Below are positions 62,047-64,000 of a DNA stretch of 64,000 bases, one piece after another (within the stretch, counting starts at the first letter, position 1; every line of letters begins with the position of its first letter). Location: contig NZ_JAYWTM010000006.1 in NCBI RefSeq assembly GCF_036016195.1, positions 62,001 through 126,000 of the forward strand. Direction: 5' to 3'. The notes under the pieces are model-generated. The model was not told the DNA's origin. It worked only from the letters and a program-made list of their open reading frames with translations, and made no database searches. Position numbers and translations under genes: made by a program. This stretch comes from Brenneria populi. Its GTDB lineage: Bacteria; Pseudomonadota; Gammaproteobacteria; Enterobacterales; Enterobacteriaceae.

Positions 62047-63350
62047 ATGTGTTGAACAATCTTAATTTAGCGCCGGACATGGAACTGGCTGAAAAACTTT
62101 TTACCGCGCTGCGGGACTGCGGCTTCGACGGGCGCGGCATCACCCGTGACTCCTATGGCGCCGGCGAGCAGCGGGCGCACGAATTGATGGCCGCCGAGGC
62201 GCGGCGACTGGGACTGACGGTTCAGCGCGATGCGGCGCTCAACCTTTATATTACCTACCCGGGCTCGGATCCGGCGGCGTCGGTGGTGATGACCGGCTCG
62301 CATCTGGATTCGGTGCCTTGCGGCGGCAACTTCGACGGCGCCGCCGGCGTGGTGGCCGGCATGGCGATCCTCTCGGCATGGGCGCGCGCCGGGGCGCGGC
62401 CCCGGCGCGCGGTGTGCGTGGTCGGTATCCGCGCCGAGGAAAGCGCCTGGTTCCCGGTGTCCTATGTGGGCAGTAAAGCGGCTTTCGGCATTCTGGAGTC
62501 CTCCGCGTTGCAGAGCCGCCGTGTGGATACGGGCGCGACCCTGGCAGAGCATATAGAGCGCCTGGGCGGCGAGCCGCAAAAGGCGGTGGTCGGGCAGGGC
62601 TATCTACAGCCGGAGCGGATCGATAGCTTTACCGAACTGCATATCGAACAGGGGCCGGTCCTGTTGGGCGATGGGGTTCCGCTCGGCGTGGTCAGCGGCA
62701 TTTGCGGCAGTCTACGCTACCGCGAGGCGCAGGTGATCGGCCGTTATGCGCATTCCGGCGCCACGCCGCGTCTGTTCCGTCAGGATGCGGTGGTGGCTTT
62801 CTCCGGATTGGTGGCTCGTCTACAGCAGCGCTGGGCGGAAATGGAAGCGCAGGGCCATGAGTTGACGCTGACTCTGGGTAAGGTCAACACCGATGCGGTG
62901 CAGGCTGACTTCAGCAAGGTTTGCGGACAGGTGCGCTTTTGCATCGACATCCGCTCACGCCATCCGGAAACGCTGCAACAGATGAACCGCGAGATCCATG
63001 CCGTGGTTAAGGGGCTGGAGGCTGAATACGGCGTGAGCTTTATGCTTGGCGAGCAGTCGGGCAGTCAACCGGCGGTGATGGATCCTGTGCTACAGGAGAC
63101 GCTGAGCGATGCGGCGACGGCGCTGAAGACGCCCTATCGGGTGATGCCCAGCGGCGCCGGCCACGATGCCGCGGTCTTCGCCAACCGGGGCATCCCGACG
63201 GCCATGCTGTTTGTGCGCAATGCGAATGGCAGTCACAACCCTGAAGAGGCCCTGAATATGAATGATTTCCGCGACGCCGCCGGCGTCCTCGGTCGGATGC
63301 TGGCGCAGCGTGCCGGCGCCGGCGCGGTCGCTGCGAAGGAGATGGCGTGA
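62043..63350 (+). CDS. M20-family amidohydrolase, carbamoylase/hydantoinase type
   Basis: 435 residues from GTG 62043 (GTGA overlap with the ATPase stop); GTG 62049 is possible. Zn-dependent N-carbamoyl-L-amino acid hydrolase/allantoate amidohydrolase family (HyuC/ArgE-like). Visible: GSHLDSVPCGGNFDGAAGVVAG (metal Asp/His), GIRAEESAWFPVSYVGSKA (Glu pair), FTELHIEQGPVL, YAHSGATPR and SGAGHDAAVFA (His). It would cleave an N-carbamoyl or N-acyl amino acid inside the cell. Its stop overlaps the next start (TGATG), so it belongs to the operon. Confidence 0.9.
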   Translation: MNVLNNLNLAPDMELAEKLFTALRDCGFDGRGITRDSYGAGEQRAHELMAAEARRLGLTVQRDAALNLYITYPGSDPAASVVMTGSHLDSVPCGGNFDGAAGVVAGMAILSAWARAGARPRRAVCVVGIRAEESAWFPVSYVGSKAAFGILESSALQSRRVDTGATLAEHIERLGGEPQKAVVGQGYLQPERIDSFTELHIEQGPVLLGDGVPLGVVSGICGSLRYREAQVIGRYAHSGATPRLFRQDAVVAFSGLVARLQQRWAEMEAQGHELTLTLGKVNTDAVQADFSKVCGQVRFCIDIRSRHPETLQQMNREIHAVVKGLEAEYGVSFMLGEQSGSQPAVMDPVLQETLSDAATALKTPYRVMPSGAGHDAAVFANRGIPTAMLFVRNANGSHNPEEALNMNDFRDAAGVLGRMLAQRAGAGAVAAKEMA

Positions 63351-64000
63351 TGAGCAACTGTGTGATTGCCCAGCCGATCCATCCGATCGGCTGTGAGCTA
63401 CTCAAGGCGGCTGGCATCAATGTGGTGTACCCGCCGGAGCCGGGTTTGGCGGCGCTGGCCGGGGTAATCGGCACGGCCGACGCGGTGATCGTCCGCGATC
63501 GTTTCCCGGCGCAACTGATCGACGCGGCGCCGAACCTCAAACTGATCGCCAATCATGGCACCGGCACCGATAAGATCGACGTCGCTCATGCCCACGCCGC
63601 CGGCATTCCGGTGGCCTACACGCCGGACGCCAATGTACGCGCGGTGGCTGAACACGCGCTGATGCTGATGCTCGCCACGGCACGCCGCGCGGCGGCGGCC
63701 GACGCGGCGACGCGGGCCGGGAATTGGCGTTTCAAGTACGACGCAGAGATGCTCTCGCTCTATGACAAAACGCTTGGCATTGTCGGCTGGGGGCGCACCG
63801 GGCGCTTACTCGCGCGGATGGCCGCGCAGGCGCTGGGTATGCGTGTGCTGGCGTGGTCGCCGCGCGCGGGCGCCGATGAATTCGCTGCGCTCGGCGTGCA
63901 GCGCATGGCAAGCCTTGAGGCGCTGCTGCGCGAGTCCGATGTGGTGTCGTTGCACCGTCCGCTGCGCGCCGATACCGCCCACACGCTGGATGCGGCCGCG
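63350..64000 (+). CDS. D-2-hydroxyacid dehydrogenase, NAD-binding (3' end cut by window)
   Basis: 217 residues visible. D-isomer-specific 2-hydroxyacid dehydrogenase of the SerA/PdxB fold. Start ATG 63350 overlaps the amidohydrolase stop by one base. ANHGTGTDKIDVAHAHAAGI, VAEHALMLMLATARR and the NAD loop TLGIVGWGRTGR (Gly146-x-Gly-x-x-Gly151) are present; the catalytic Glu and His lie beyond the window. It could reduce the 2-oxoacid formed by the aminotransferase or oxidise an imported hydroxyacid. Confidence 0.9.
   Translation, partial: MSNCVIAQPIHPIGCELLKAAGINVVYPPEPGLAALAGVIGTADAVIVRDRFPAQLIDAAPNLKLIANHGTGTDKIDVAHAHAAGIPVAYTPDANVRAVAEHALMLMLATARRAAAADAATRAGNWRFKYDAEMLSLYDKTLGIVGWGRTGRLLARMAAQALGMRVLAWSPRAGADEFAALGVQRMASLEALLRESDVVSLHRPLRADTAHTLDAAA

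Overview
The window is chromosomal DNA of a gamma-proteobacterium of the order Enterobacterales. The gene content and neighbourhoods (gltBD/yhcC/arcB/elbB/mtgA, dolP-diaA-yraN-lpoA/rsmI/rnpB, ygiBC/tolC/nudF-yqiB-cpdA-yqiA-parE, parC-plsC-ftsP, dkgA/yghB/metC) match Escherichia coli closely. The base composition, the tandem budC genes and the mixture of relocated blocks fit the plant-associated Pectobacteriaceae (Brenneria/Dickeya-like) better than E. coli itself. That last step is inference; no rRNA or other marker here settles the genus.

Layout. 1-1.7 kb: two tandem minus-strand butanediol/acetoin-type short-chain dehydrogenases, the first cut by the window edge. 1.9-7.8 kb: gltD and gltB (glutamate synthase), divergent from yhcC, arcB, elbB and mtgA (8.4-13.5 kb). 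The sRNA ArcZ lies antisense between arcB and elbB. 13.6-18.6 kb: the envelope/replication cluster dolP, diaA, yraN, lpoA, with rsmI and the RNase P RNA gene rnpB divergent. 19-29.9 kb: ygiD, ygiC, ygiB, tolC, then nudF, yqiB, cpdA, yqiA, parE, a LysR regulator and mdaB. 30-32.7 kb: a Fur-box-associated TonB-dependent receptor. 32.9-41.2 kb: parC, plsC, ftsP, dkgA, yghB, metC. 41.5-45.6 kb: an aspA-dcuA fumarate/aspartate block with a LysR gene. 45.8-48.5 kb: a low-GC orphan membrane protein and a DUF1615 lipoprotein. 48.5-51.7 kb: cfa, an AraC regulator and yohJK.

52.1-64 kb: a GC-rich catabolic locus that looks like one transcription unit under a divergent GntR/FCD regulator. It encodes a PLP aminotransferase, a three-subunit PxpBCA-type (5-oxoprolinase/lactamase-like) enzyme, a complete peptide/opine-type ABC importer (binding protein, two permeases, one fused double ATPase), an M20 carbamoylase-like amidohydrolase and a D-2-hydroxyacid dehydrogenase cut by the window end. 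Its PxpB subunit has lost the core motif of the family. The most plausible reading is import and ATP-dependent opening of a lactam or cyclic amide, followed by deacylation/decarbamoylation and transamination or reduction. The real substrate is unknown; this is the best candidate here for an undescribed system.

Non-coding structure is rich: ArcZ; rnpB with its promoter overlapping the rsmI stop codon; a hairpin-forming 3'-UTR repeat family found after parC, plsC and yghB; a second dispersed repeat family that supplies the last codons of yqiB; operon-internal hairpins; and an operator-like palindrome upstream of aspA. yraN has no ATG, GTG or TTG at its expected start and may begin at CTG. No tRNA, CRISPR array, insertion sequence or prophage was seen.
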